A stretch of 5,930 bases of DNA from an uncultured Caulobacteraceae bacterium. GTDB taxonomy: Bacteria > Pseudomonadota > Alphaproteobacteria > Caulobacterales > Caulobacteraceae. The notes beneath the pieces were generated by a model. The model had not been told where the DNA came from, did not search any database, and saw nothing but the letters and a program-made list of their open reading frames with translations. Both the position numbers and the translations under genes were made by a program. Position 1 is the stretch's first letter, and each line of letters starts with the position of its first letter. Where the stretch lies: NCBI GenBank assembly GCA_903884915.1, contig CAISGS010000032.1:1-5930 (forward strand), read 5' to 3'. This document shows, piece after piece, positions 1 through 5,930 of the stretch.

Positions 1-440
1 CCAACAAAAAGGGTTTCCCCGCCGACAAGTTGGACCTGCTGGCCTCTGGCCGAATGACGGACCTCTGCACCATCGGGATCGGTGTCCGTGACCTTAAAAT
101 TGACGCTAGATGGCGCGCCGGTGAACCCCCTAACCGGCGAGGCCTCGAGGGTGCCGGTGATTTTTTGGCCGGTCTTGTCCCGTAACAGATAGAGAAAGGG
201 ACGATCCCCGGCCGCACGCTCGACCATGGACCGGTTCAGCGCCTTGATCCCACCTTGGCGATAGACGCCGGTCAGGGACTGAATCTCTTGCGTGATGGCC
301 TGATCTGCGCGGCTCGTCACGGCCCCGGCCGTAACGACGTAGATATAGCCCAAAAAGATGCTGGCGGCGGCTGCGAAGACCATCAGGAACAGCAGCGTCA
401 ACCGAAAGGGGGTCGTGCGAAAGACCCGTGGTAGGGCCAT
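1..440 (-). CDS. Sensor histidine kinase, N-terminal part (cut by window edge)
   Basis: This is an open frame of 146 codons starting at ATG 440 and running off the left edge without a stop, so only the sensor end is present. It opens with a short basic segment (RVFRTTPFR, residues 5-13), then one hydrophobic membrane helix at about residues 14-36. A polar, probably periplasmic region follows to the edge (EIQSLTGVYRQGG and, near the end, GGETLFVG). HAMP, the phosphorylated-histidine domain and the ATPase domain would lie beyond the window. It begins 11 bases after the stop of the OmpR-type regulator, the usual arrangement of a cognate pair, which is the main reason for the kinase call. An in-frame GTG at 446 is an alternative start: GGAGG at 457-461 lies 10 bases before it, while AAGGG (449-453) lies 8 bases before ATG 440. 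The signal sensed cannot be read. Confidence 0.85.
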   Translation of the reverse strand, partial: MALPRVFRTTPFRLTLLFLMVFAAAASIFLGYIYVVTAGAVTSRADQAITQEIQSLTGVYRQGGIKALNRSMVERAAGDRPFLYLLRDKTGQKITGTLEASPVRGFTGAPSSVNFKVTDTDPDGAEVRHSARGQQVQLVGGETLFV

Positions 441-451
441 CGCCACGACCC

Positions 452-1123
452 TTAGGCCTCCAACCGATAGCCTGCGCCGCGCACAGTTTGCAGCATGGGA
501 TGATCAAAACCCTTATCGATCTTGGCCCGCAGACGCGAAATATGGACATCGATGACATTGGTCTGGGGATCGAAATGATATTCCCAGACCTTCTCGAGCA
601 GCATGGTGCGGGTCACTGATTGGCCCGCATGGCGCATCAGATATTCCAGCAGTTGAAACTCGCGCGGCTGGAGATCAATCTCCTTGCCCTGCCTGTGAAC
701 CACGCGGCCGATCAGATCCATCTCCAGATCGCCGACCTTAATCATGGTCTGGACCGAGCCGGTTTCACGCCGCCGGGCCAGAGCCTCGACCCGCGCTGAC
801 AGTTCGGCAAAGGCGTAGGGCTTGACCAGATAGTCATCGCCGCCCGCCTTGAGGCCCGCGACCCGATCATCGATCTCACCCAGCGCCGATAGGAAGAGGA
901 CCGGCGTTTGATCCCCCTCACGGCGCAGGGTCTCAACCAGGGTCAGACCGTCCATATTGGGCATCATACGATCAATGACGAGGACGTTGAACCCGCCTGC
1001 CTGAGCCGCCGCGAGGCCAAGGACCCCATCGGCAGCGTGAACCGACTCTATTCCGGCCTCGGAAAGGCCCCGAGCCATAGCCCCGGCGGCTTCAACATCA
1101 TCTTCAACGATAAGAATACGCAT
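452..1123 (-). CDS. OmpR/PhoB-family two-component response regulator
   Basis: This 223-residue cytoplasmic regulator is the normal length for the OmpR family. The receiver domain (about 1-118) has the acidic pair D8/D9, the likely phosphorylated aspartate D51 in VIDRMMP, S79 in VLFLSA and the conserved lysine K101 in YLVKPYAF. The C-terminal winged-helix DNA-binding domain (about 127-222) has LQPREFQLLEYLMRH, then LLEKVWEYHF, NVIDVHISRLR and the terminal VRGAGYRLE, all hallmarks of the family. The frame is open upstream to a GTG at 1183, but that would add 20 residues before the canonical MRILIVEDD start, so ATG 1123 is chosen. Its Shine-Dalgarno is only a G-run at 1127-1132. It lies 56 bases after the protease stop and 11 before the kinase start. 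It probably receives phosphate from that kinase. Its targets are unknown; degP and itself are natural guesses. Confidence 0.95.
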   Translation of the reverse strand: MRILIVEDDVEAAGAMARGLSEAGIESVHAADGVLGLAAAQAGGFNVLVIDRMMPNMDGLTLVETLRREGDQTPVLFLSALGEIDDRVAGLKAGGDDYLVKPYAFAELSARVEALARRRETGSVQTMIKVGDLEMDLIGRVVHRQGKEIDLQPREFQLLEYLMRHAGQSVTRTMLLEKVWEYHFDPQTNVIDVHISRLRAKIDKGFDHPMLQTVRGAGYRLEA

Positions 1124-1145
1124 GAGCCCCCCGGCAGGATCGACA

Positions 1146-1173
1146 GGCTGGCCAGAGTTTCCCCTGACCAGCC
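1146..1173 (-). other. Strong 12-bp RNA hairpin with GAAA tetraloop between degP and the response regulator
   Basis: Read on the minus strand, the arms GGCTGGTCAGGG and CTCTGGCCAGCC pair over all 12 positions (ten Watson-Crick pairs and two G-U wobbles) around a GAAA loop of the stable GNRA class. On the plus strand the loop would be TTTC, so the RNA form fits the direction of the genes. It begins 6 bases after the protease stop codon and ends 22 bases before the regulator ATG. No T-run follows, so it is not a standard intrinsic terminator. A role as partial terminator, RNase barrier or processing site is inference. Confidence 0.7.
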
Positions 1174-1179
1174 CAAGGA

Positions 1180-2760
1180 TCACTTGGCCATCTTGATCAG
1201 GACGAACAGGGTCCGACCGTCGCGATAGACCAGCAGCAGGACGCTTTCACGACCTGATGCCTTGGCGCCATCGACGGCAGCGACGACATCCTGCGGCGTT
1301 GAGACGGCCTTATCGGCCACCCGCACCAAGACATCGCCGGTCTTCAAGCCCTTGATGCCTGCGTCAGAGGTCGCCGTGACGCCTTCGACCAAGACGCCTC
1401 GGACCGTCTCTGGAACCTTGAAGCGGCCGCGTGCGGCATCATCTAGGGCACCGAGCGACAGACCCAGAACCGCTGGACGCTTGGTCTTGGGCGCGTCGGG
1501 GGCAGATTCGGTTTCAGCGCCAGGGGTCTTGCCGTTCAATTGCGCTTCGGAAGGGCGAACACCGGCCTTGACCTCAATGGTCTTGGGCTTGCCCTCACGC
1601 AGGATGTTCAAGGTCATGGTGTTGCCGGCCAAGGTCTTGGCCACTTCACGGGTCATTTCCGACGAGGAGGACACGGACTTGCCGTTGACGCTTAAGACCA
1701 CGTCTCCAGGCTGGATACCGGCCTTTTCGGCAGGGCCACCGGGAACCACTTCAGCGACAATAGCACCCTTACGCACATTGATGCCCTGAGCCGCCGCCAT
1801 CTCAGCGTCAAAGTTCTGGATCACCGCGCCCATATAGCCGCGCGAGACCTTGCCGGTCTTGATCAGCTGCTTGGTGACCGATTCGGCAATATCGGCAGGG
1901 ATGGCAAACCCGATGCCAACCGACCCTCCCGAAGGCGAGAAGATCGCTGTATTGACGCCAATGACGCGTCCATAGATGTCAAAGGTCGGCCCCCCGGAAT
2001 TGCCGCGATTGATTGGGGCGTCCAGTTGGATGTAGTCGACAAAGGTCTCACCGAGCTCACGTCCAAAGGCAGACACGATGCCAGAGGTGGCCGTGCCGCC
2101 CAGACCAAACGGATTGCCCACGGCGATGACCCAGTCACCGACGCGGGGCTTGGCGGATTTTTCGAAACTGACAAAGGCAAAATCCTTGCCCTCGACCTTG
2201 AGCACAGCCAGATCGGTGGCCTCATCGCGGCCAACAACGGTCGCCTTCAGCTCGCGCTCATCCTTGAGCACAACCTTGATCTCAGCGGCGTTCTCGATGA
2301 CGTGATAGTTGGTGACGATATAGCCGTCCGCCGAAATGAAGAAGCCCGAGCCTGCGGACTGGGTTGGACGCGCGCCGGGGACCTGCTGCGATCCATCATC
2401 GGGCCCATCCTCGCCCTCACCCTGCTGAGGGGCGCCAGGAATGGCGAAGGGGAAGCCTTCAGCACCCGGAGGTGTCGGGACGATGCGAAGGCCTGGACGG
2501 CCCTTCATCTGAGGCTCGACCTTGGACGTCACGTCGATGGACACCACCGCCGGAGCCACCTTGTCGAAAATATCAGCAAAGGACAGGGGCGCACCGGGCG
2601 GCGGCGCAAAGACGGGCAGGCCTGAGGCTTTGTAGAGTTTAACTTCGCCGGACTGAGCCGCGGCGGACGGCAGCGCTAGGCCGGTTCCAACCATGGCTGC
2701 CAAGGTCAAACCAACCCCGGCCACGGCACCCAAAATATATCCGCGTTTCTTATCAACCAT
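1180..2760 (-). CDS. degP: DegP/HtrA-family periplasmic serine protease (Do type)
   Basis: This 526-residue periplasmic quality-control protease degrades or chaperones misfolded envelope proteins. It starts with a basic VDKKR segment, a hydrophobic stretch (about 8-30) and a likely signal-peptidase site after SAAA near residue 35. The trypsin-like domain (about 60-300) carries the full catalytic triad: H153 in TNYHVI, D183 in ATDLAVLKV and S255 in GNSGGP. A long low-complexity loop rich in Gly, Pro, Gln and acidic residues (about 83-136) precedes the catalytic histidine segment, like the LA loop of DegP. PDZ1 is at about 305-400 and a more divergent PDZ2 at about 428-522, joined by a polar linker (about 402-428). 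ATG 2760 is preferred to the in-frame TTG at 2766, because GAGGAAG at 2768-2774 is 7 bases from the ATG and almost abuts the TTG. It sits between the ccm genes and a two-component pair. DegQ-like function cannot be excluded. Confidence 0.96.
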   Translation of the reverse strand: MVDKKRGYILGAVAGVGLTLAAMVGTGLALPSAAAQSGEVKLYKASGLPVFAPPPGAPLSFADIFDKVAPAVVSIDVTSKVEPQMKGRPGLRIVPTPPGAEGFPFAIPGAPQQGEGEDGPDDGSQQVPGARPTQSAGSGFFISADGYIVTNYHVIENAAEIKVVLKDERELKATVVGRDEATDLAVLKVEGKDFAFVSFEKSAKPRVGDWVIAVGNPFGLGGTATSGIVSAFGRELGETFVDYIQLDAPINRGNSGGPTFDIYGRVIGVNTAIFSPSGGSVGIGFAIPADIAESVTKQLIKTGKVSRGYMGAVIQNFDAEMAAAQGINVRKGAIVAEVVPGGPAEKAGIQPGDVVLSVNGKSVSSSSEMTREVAKTLAGNTMTLNILREGKPKTIEVKAGVRPSEAQLNGKTPGAETESAPDAPKTKRPAVLGLSLGALDDAARGRFKVPETVRGVLVEGVTATSDAGIKGLKTGDVLVRVADKAVSTPQDVVAAVDGAKASGRESVLLLVYRDGRTLFVLIKMAK

Positions 2761-2767
2761 GTTCAAT

Positions 2768-2774
2768 CTTCCTC
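2768..2774 (-). promoter_or_regulatory. Shine-Dalgarno of degP
   Basis: GAGGAAG on the minus strand, with 7 bases to ATG 2760. It decides the start: the in-frame TTG at 2766 would be only one base away. It is the best-matched ribosome binding site in the window. Confidence 0.75.
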
Positions 2775-2777
2775 GTT

Positions 2778-2801
2778 CTCGACTCCAAGGCTTGAATCGA
2801 G
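2778..2801 (-). promoter_or_regulatory. Imperfect hairpin in the degP leader
   Basis: A 24-base near-dyad on the minus strand: CTCGATTC pairs with GAGTCGAG (8 pairs including one wobble) around an 8-base interior that pairs poorly. It ends three bases before the Shine-Dalgarno of degP, so folding could affect ribosome access. It does not itself cover the Shine-Dalgarno. A regulatory role is inference. Confidence 0.35.
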
Positions 2802-2825
2802 CCCTTCGCCTCTCAGCTTAAGAGC

Positions 2826-2854
2826 GAATGCCCGTTCGTGCCAATGTTCTCAAG
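2826..2854 (-). promoter_or_regulatory. Candidate heat-shock-type (sigma-32-like) promoter for degP
   Basis: On the minus strand CTTGAGA (2848-2854) and GGGCATTC (2826-2833) are separated by 14 bases. The first element is one base off the classical sigma-32 -35 element CTTGAAA. The second shares only the CAT core with CCCCATNT, so the match is partial. The position would give a leader of roughly 60 bases before ATG 2760. Heat or envelope stress induction is common for degP genes. No better housekeeping promoter is obvious in this gap. Confidence 0.3.
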
Positions 2855-2883
2855 TTACCTTTGTGTCATCCATCGGGAGATTC

Positions 2884-2905
2884 TTGTGGCGCAACTGCGG
2901 CACAA
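2884..2905. repeat. 22-bp dyad directly after the ccmH stop
   Basis: TTGTG-g-CGCA-ac-TGCG-g-CACAA on the plus strand is a dyad in which every position of the two 10-base halves pairs except a G facing a G. It starts 5 bases downstream of the ccmH stop codon. As RNA on the minus strand it folds into a 5-bp plus 3-bp stem with an AGUU loop and one C-C mismatch. No T-run follows, so it is either a weak terminator or processing hairpin for the ccm transcript, or an operator for a dimeric regulator upstream of degP. Confidence 0.5.
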
Positions 2906-2910
2906 CCGTG

Positions 2911-3375
2911 TCATTCGGCCTCGGAAGCCTGCAATTTTGTCAGCAGCGCCTGTTCCGCGGGCGTCAGGGCCGTCTCTTGGTCCTGAGCCAGCGACGATCG
3001 CTTGAGCCCAAAAAAGGCGAACAACCCCAGAAAGACAATGGCAAAGGGCGTGACCCAAAGGGCCGCATTGGTCAGGCTAAAGGCGGGCTTGAGCATGACA
3101 TATTCGCCATAGCGCTGGACCAGATAGGTGCGAACCTCAGTGTCCGAACGCCCAGCCGCTACCTCTTCACGGACGATCTTACGGAGGTCAGCGGCAAGGT
3201 CAGCTTGCGAATCGTCGATGGACTCATTTTGGCAGACCATGCAGCGGATCTGCGGAAAGAGAGCCTTGGCCCGCGCCTCTAGAACCGGATCGGCCAAGCG
3301 CTCGGACGGATCAGCCGCCGCGCCCATGCTGAGCACCGCGACCAAGAGCCATCCCAAAAGGCCAAGGCGCTTCAT
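2911..3375 (-). CDS. ccmH: CcmH/CycL, cytochrome c maturation thiol-reducing subunit
   Basis: This 154-residue membrane-anchored periplasmic protein keeps the CXXCH cysteines of apocytochrome c reduced and presents them for haem ligation, working with CcmF and CcmI. It has a signal peptide (about 1-21, MKRLGLLGWLLVAVLSMGAA), then the redox motif IRCMVCQN with cysteines 45 and 48, the family signature. A helical region with SQADLAADLRKIVREEV follows, then YGEYVMLKP and one C-terminal membrane helix (about 104-124) with a short polar tail. It is the short form; E. coli CcmH is a longer fusion with a CcmI-like domain, so a separate ccmI is expected elsewhere. The ATG overlaps the ccmF stop (ATGA, 3372-3375) and no Shine-Dalgarno is visible before it, so its translation probably depends on ccmF. 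Confidence 0.96.
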   Translation of the reverse strand: MKRLGLLGWLLVAVLSMGAAADPSERLADPVLEARAKALFPQIRCMVCQNESIDDSQADLAADLRKIVREEVAAGRSDTEVRTYLVQRYGEYVMLKPAFSLTNAALWVTPFAIVFLGLFAFFGLKRSSLAQDQETALTPAEQALLTKLQASEAE

Positions 3376-5369
3376 TCGGCGGGTACCGGAACGGCCACAG
3401 CCTCAGCGGCGCGGCGCGGGGCGGCAAAGCGAAGGCGGCGATCGGACAGGGACACAGCTCCGCCCAAAGCCATCAGGAGCGGACCCAAGAAAATCAGCCG
3501 CGCGAGCGGGTTCCAATAGGCCCTGACCAGCCAAGCCGGTTGGCTTTCGCTGCCCACTCGGCGCTCGCCCAAGACCAGATAGACATCGTCCAGACCTTCA
3601 AGGCAAAGGGCGACCTCTGAAGTGGTCTGGCTATTGGCTGGATAGAAGCGGCGCTCGGGCTTGGCGTCGCAGACGGGCTTACCGTTCTTGGTCACGGTGA
3701 CCAATCCGCGCTCGGCAATATAGTTGGCGCCATTGGCGGCCACGACGTCGCTTAGCTGGACCTGATAGGCCCCGACCGTGATCGACTGGTTGAGGCTGAG
3801 GGCCTGCGCCGTCTCGATCTTCCAAGCGGTCTCAAAACAGGCTCCGAGGGCGAAGACACCCAGACCCGCATGGGCCAGACTCATGCCCCACGCCCCGCGC
3901 GGAAGCCCGCCAAGGCGGCGGCGCACCTCGGCTGGGCTGGCCCGGCCAAGGTGGATCCGCTCGGCAATCTCAACGAACACGCCAACAATCAGCCAGACGC
4001 CAAGGCCCATACCGACGGCTGCCGCAACATGGGTCGGCTTTTGCACCCAAAGCACGGTAAGGGCGATGGCCACCGCGACACCCGCCGCAGCCCAAAGACG
4101 CTGCAAGGCGCCTAGGCCATCACCGCGTTTCCAACTGAGCAGGGGCCCGATGGGCAGGACCAGAAAGGCCAGGCCCATCAGGGGTGCAAAGGTCAGGTTG
4201 AAATAGGGCGTACCCACCGACAGGCTTTGACCGGTCAGGGCTTCCTTGATCAGGGGATAGAGGGTGCCCAAAAGCACGGTCACGGTCGCGGCTGACAGGA
4301 CCAGATTATTGATCACCAGAGCGCCTTCACGGCTGATCGGGGCAAAGAGCCCTCCGGGGGCCAGCTTAGGGGCTCGCCAAGCAAAGAGGCCAAAACCGGT
4401 TCCCGCCGCAAGGCCGAGGATCGTCAGCAGCAAGATCCCGCGCTCCGGATCAACGGCAAAGGCATGGACTGAGGTTAGCACGCCCGAGCGAACCAAGAAC
4501 GCGCCCAACATCGAGAAGGTAAAGGCCCCGAGCGCCAAGAACACCGTCCAACCGGGCAGAGCGCCGCGCTTTTCGGTCACGACCGCGGAATGGAGCAGGG
4601 CCGTGCCAATCAGCCAAGGCATGAAGCTGGCATTCTCGACCGGGTCCCAGAACCACCAGCCGCCCCATCCCAGCTCATAATAGGCCCAAAAGGCCCCTAA
4701 GGTGATGCCAACGGTCAGGAGGCTCCAAGCCGCCAAGCTCCAAGGCCGAACCCACCGCGCCCATGCTGCATCGACGCGTCCCTCAATGAGGGCGGCAATG
4801 GCGAAGGAAAAGACGATCGAAAAGCCGACATAGCCGCCATAGAGGAACGGCGGATGGAAGGCCAATGCGGGGTCTTGTAGCAAGGGATTGAGCGAGCGCC
4901 CCTCGACGGGGGGCTGGAGCAGGCGAACGAAGGGATTAGAGGCGAAGACCGTATAGGCCAAGAACAGGACGCCAAGACTGCCTTGGCTGGCCACCACGAC
5001 CGACTTCATGGGCGCAGGTAAGCCCCGCGCCATCAGCGCGACAATGGCCCCGAACCCGGTCAGGGCTAAGCACCAGAGCAGCATCGAGCCCTCATGGCTG
5101 CCCCAAACACCGGCAACCTTATAGAGCATCGGCTTGGCCGAATGGGAGTTGGCCGCAACATTGGCCACCGAGAAGTCAGAGGTGACAAAGGCATACATCA
5201 GGGCGGCAAAGGCAATCAGCACCATCAGGAACGCAGCACCCGCTGCCCCCTCACCGGCGCCGTAAAAGACCGCTGAGCGCCGGATACGCCCGAACACAGA
5301 CAGGCCAACCTGAGCCGCCGATAGGATCAGCGACAGGATCAGACAAAAGGCCCCGACCTCAACAATCAT
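3372..5369 (-). CDS. ccmF: CcmF/CycK, haem lyase subunit of cytochrome c maturation
   Basis: This 665-residue polytopic inner-membrane protein takes haem from CcmE and, with CcmH and CcmI, attaches it to apocytochrome c on the periplasmic side. Many membrane helices are visible. The haem-handling signature WGGWWFWDPVENASFMPWL lies at 235-253. Histidines at 172 (FHPPFLYGG), 260 (LLHSAVV), 302 (TSVHAF) and 500 (SLAHAGLG) match in position and context the two periplasmic and two transmembrane haem-ligand histidines described for E. coli CcmF. A soluble periplasmic domain follows at about 515-615, then a last helix (about 622-640) and a short basic, Ala/Pro-rich tail. Length is close to the family norm of about 650. 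The frame is open 16 codons further upstream, but MIVEVGAFCLI at 5369 is the normal N-terminus and its ATG overlaps the ccmE stop as ATGA. Confidence 0.97.
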   Translation of the reverse strand: MIVEVGAFCLILSLILSAAQVGLSVFGRIRRSAVFYGAGEGAAGAAFLMVLIAFAALMYAFVTSDFSVANVAANSHSAKPMLYKVAGVWGSHEGSMLLWCLALTGFGAIVALMARGLPAPMKSVVVASQGSLGVLFLAYTVFASNPFVRLLQPPVEGRSLNPLLQDPALAFHPPFLYGGYVGFSIVFSFAIAALIEGRVDAAWARWVRPWSLAAWSLLTVGITLGAFWAYYELGWGGWWFWDPVENASFMPWLIGTALLHSAVVTEKRGALPGWTVFLALGAFTFSMLGAFLVRSGVLTSVHAFAVDPERGILLLTILGLAAGTGFGLFAWRAPKLAPGGLFAPISREGALVINNLVLSAATVTVLLGTLYPLIKEALTGQSLSVGTPYFNLTFAPLMGLAFLVLPIGPLLSWKRGDGLGALQRLWAAAGVAVAIALTVLWVQKPTHVAAAVGMGLGVWLIVGVFVEIAERIHLGRASPAEVRRRLGGLPRGAWGMSLAHAGLGVFALGACFETAWKIETAQALSLNQSITVGAYQVQLSDVVAANGANYIAERGLVTVTKNGKPVCDAKPERRFYPANSQTTSEVALCLEGLDDVYLVLGERRVGSESQPAWLVRAYWNPLARLIFLGPLLMALGGAVSLSDRRLRFAAPRRAAEAVAVPVPAE

Positions 5370-5854
5370 CCCTTGGTCGCCCCCGTTGGCGCGGCCGCAC
5401 CGGCATCGCCGCGCCATTCTCCCGACGCCTTCAGCGCCTTGGTCACTTCGCGCGGCATGTATTTCTCATCATGTTTGGCCAGAACTTCAGTGGCGCGGAA
5501 CTGACCGGAGGCTTCGAAAGCCCCCTTGGTCACAACCCCTTGGCCTTCACGAAACAGGTCCGGCAGATCGCCCTGATAGACCACCTTCTCGGAGGCGGCA
5601 TGGTCCATGATCACGAACTCGACCGAGCCATCGGGATGTTTGGTCACGCTGCCCTTGGCCACCAAGCCGCCCAGTTGAATGGTCTTGCCGGGCGCGAGCT
5701 GCGCCGCCTTGGCCTGAGCCGGAGAATAGAAAAACGACACGGCATCGCCCATGGCAAAGAAGGCCAGAGCCGCTGCGAGGCTGAGAATCGGCGCGGCCAC
5801 GGCCACCACCAGCAGTCTGCGCCGCGCTTTCTTTGATCTTGGCATCCAACCCAT
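5366..5854 (-). CDS. ccmE: CcmE/CycJ, periplasmic haem chaperone
   Basis: This 162-residue membrane-anchored protein binds haem covalently through a histidine and hands it to CcmF. It has a basic cytoplasmic start (PRSKKARRR, 5-13), a single membrane anchor (about 14-35), then the OB-fold periplasmic domain with SFFYSPAQ, LGGLVAKGSV, VEFVIMD and YQGDLPDLFREGQGVV. The haem-binding signature LAKHDEKYMP has H128 as the covalent ligand and Y132 as the usual partner residue. The tail is flexible and Ala/Gly-rich. ATG 5854 is chosen because MGWMPRSKKARRR fits the usual alphaproteobacterial N-terminus. An internal ATG at 5845 and an upstream TTG at 5872 are also in frame. The Shine-Dalgarno is weak (GAGAG at 5866-5870, 11 bases away). 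Its stop overlaps the ccmF start, making it the first complete gene of the coupled ccm unit. Confidence 0.96.
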   Translation of the reverse strand: MGWMPRSKKARRRLLVVAVAAPILSLAAALAFFAMGDAVSFFYSPAQAKAAQLAPGKTIQLGGLVAKGSVTKHPDGSVEFVIMDHAASEKVVYQGDLPDLFREGQGVVTKGAFEASGQFRATEVLAKHDEKYMPREVTKALKASGEWRGDAGAAAPTGATKG

Positions 5855-5930
5855 GGATAGGTTCACTCTCAATGGCTGCGCGGGTATCTCATAGATAGGG
5901 TGAGATCTGGCTTAGCCCAAGGGCCCAGAC
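5855..5930 (-). other. Region upstream of ccmE: probable end of another gene plus short inverted repeats
   Basis: These 76 bases are too short for a gene call. On the minus strand all three frames close here: TAA at 5912-5914, TGA at 5889-5891 and TGA at 5869-5871. The last would leave 14 bases before the ccmE ATG, a typical operon spacing. In related genomes ccmI (cycH) often precedes ccmE, so its 3' end is possible, but the few residues visible do not identify it. Two competing small inverted repeats lie at 5886-5906 (ATCTCA/TGAGAT, 9-base loop) and 5885-5897 (TATCT/AGATA, 3-base loop). Confidence 0.3.

Noticed and set aside
130..558. 142-codon minus-strand frame across the regulator-kinase junction
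   Set aside because: It is out of frame with both genes, and its Arg/Gly/Pro-rich translation looks like a shadow. The kinase frame starting at 440 has a proper membrane helix and sensor-like sequence.
1146..1173. Hairpin as a standard Rho-independent terminator
   Set aside because: The stem is strong but no T-run follows on the minus strand, and the regulator gene downstream appears to be in the same transcription direction with no obvious promoter of its own.
2026..2625. 199-codon open frame on the plus strand
   Set aside because: It lies wholly antisense to the protease gene, has no family-like motifs, and is explained by the GC-rich codon pattern of degP. The plus-strand frame at 1262-1789 is rejected for the same reason.
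2830..2843. Possible sigma-54 promoter (TTGGCACG) upstream of degP
   Set aside because: The -24 part looks good, but the GG-to-GC spacing is one base short and the -12 part reads GGGCA rather than TTGCA.
2834..2849. Possible alphaproteobacterial LexA box (GTTC repeat)
   Set aside because: The two GTTC half-sites are 8 bases apart, whereas the known box has 7, and there is no DNA-damage context.
1..5930. Mobile element, CRISPR array, tRNA or prophage signal
   Set aside because: No transposase, terminal repeats, spaced repeats or tRNA-like folds were seen. The window is tightly packed with conserved housekeeping genes.

Overview
The window reads as chromosomal DNA of an alphaproteobacterium, most like the Caulobacterales. 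It is moderately GC-rich, and the CcmE, CcmF and short CcmH proteins have alphaproteobacterial form. The order ccmE-ccmF-ccmH-degP-response regulator-histidine kinase is one I recall from many alphaproteobacteria, where the first genes are also called cycJ, cycK and cycL. The taxonomic placement is an inference from protein style and gene order. No search was run.

Everything coding lies on the minus strand, so transcription runs from high to low coordinates. At the right end (5930 to 2911) are three genes of the System I cytochrome c maturation pathway: ccmE (periplasmic haem chaperone), ccmF (haem lyase subunit) and ccmH (apocytochrome thiol-reducing subunit). They are fused by two 4-base ATGA stop/start overlaps and clearly form one translationally coupled unit. 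The 76 bases upstream of ccmE hold a short spacer and probably the tail of another gene, whose identity cannot be read.

A 150-base gap (2761 to 2910) separates ccmH from a DegP/HtrA-type periplasmic serine protease (1180 to 2760). It contains a 22-bp dyad just after the ccmH stop, a weak heat-shock-like promoter candidate, a leader hairpin and a good Shine-Dalgarno sequence. After the protease comes a 57-base gap with a very strong 12-bp hairpin capped by a GAAA tetraloop. An OmpR-family response regulator follows (452 to 1123), then the first 146 codons of its partner sensor histidine kinase (from 440, running off the left edge).

Taken together, the locus joins haem attachment to periplasmic cytochromes with an envelope quality-control protease and a two-component system that plausibly senses the envelope. 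The genes are conventional, and I see no mobile element, CRISPR array, RNA gene or novel multi-gene system. The most interesting material is in the gaps: the 1146-1173 hairpin and the 2884-2905 dyad sit where expression of the three modules could be set independently.
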